From CAZCGA01 sp964498075 (GTDB taxonomy: Bacteria; Desulfobacterota; Binatia; HRBIN30), in the NCBI GenBank assembly GCA_964498075.1, contig CAZCGA010000064.1:1-34285 (forward strand): a stretch of DNA of 34,285 nucleotides, in the 5' to 3' direction. Shown in pieces: positions 34,227 to 34,285 of this stretch. Position 1 is the stretch's first letter. The number at the start of each line of letters is the position of its first letter. The position numbers were made by a program, and so were the translations under genes. The notes under the pieces are model-generated. The model was given only the letters and a program-made list of their open reading frames with translations, ran no database searches and had not been told where the DNA came from.

Positions 34227-34285
34227 GTAACAGCCCGTTGAAAAACCCCGCCCCGTGCTTCGACAGGCTCAGCATGGGCGGTTCC
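34227..34285. repeat. Dispersed-repeat-like sequence at the right edge
   Basis: The sequence CTTCGACAGGCTCAG followed by GCATGGGCGG is like short repeats scattered through many deltaproteobacterial and other environmental genomes, where reverse reading gives a spurious LSLSK peptide. It lies in the leader of the E1 operon and continues to the edge. I cannot see a second copy in this window. Confidence 0.4.

Overview
The window is about 34 kb of high-GC, gene-dense DNA from a Gram-negative bacterium: it has a periplasm-type molybdoenzyme cluster, an outer-membrane barrel and lipoproteins. The gene mix suggests an uncultured deltaproteobacterium-like lineage such as Binatota/Desulfobacterota. 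The pointers are a type II DMSO-reductase-family dehydrogenase, a wax-ester synthase/DGAT with a luciferase-like monooxygenase, Cys-rich secreted proteins, a dockerin-like/cytochrome protein and a MidA methyltransferase. That placement is inference from gene content only.

Left part, + strand, 1-5296: the end of a type II DMSO-reductase-family catalytic (alpha) subunit, a 96-aa unknown, the four-cluster Fe-S beta subunit, a TorD-like chaperone, a 316-aa unknown CxxC protein and an alginate-export-type porin. The layout resembles hydrocarbon hydroxylases/dehydrogenases (ethylbenzene-dehydrogenase type) or selenate/chlorate reductases. No cytochrome b (gamma) gene is visible. At 5338-5573 lies a scar of a deleted 2-oxoacid dehydrogenase E1 alpha/beta pair.

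5599-11460: a tightly packed neutral-lipid operon (acyltransferase, alpha/beta hydrolase, luciferase-like oxidoreductase, WS/DGAT), followed on the opposite strand by a patatin lipase and a small membrane protein with Cys motifs. 11461-11949 has no convincing gene.

11950-20369: an amidohydrolase-fold protein lacking the usual metal ligands, a Cys-rich secreted protein, a lipoprotein with a type II copper monooxygenase fold, tRNA-Asn, a coupled set (small secreted protein, MBL hydrolase, MidA methyltransferase), and a secreted dockerin-like/mono-heme protein.

20598-30740: a MATE exporter whose ribosome binding site is buried in a long hairpin, then ApaG. Next is a two-gene operon behind a perfect 21-bp palindrome: a ribbon-helix-helix protein and a helical protein that share a paralogous C-terminal zinc ribbon. 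This is the best candidate here for an undescribed system. Opposite it are a YkgJ-type Cys-cluster protein and an RND/MMPL exporter fused to a cyclic-nucleotide-binding domain, then a 1260-aa receiver/PAS/GAF histidine kinase.

30790-34285, - strand: an E1 alpha, E1 beta, E2 operon of an acetoin/pyruvate-type 2-oxoacid dehydrogenase whose two intergenic gaps each carry an inverted repeat. A dispersed-repeat-like sequence closes the window. No CRISPR array, insertion sequence, rRNA or origin was seen.
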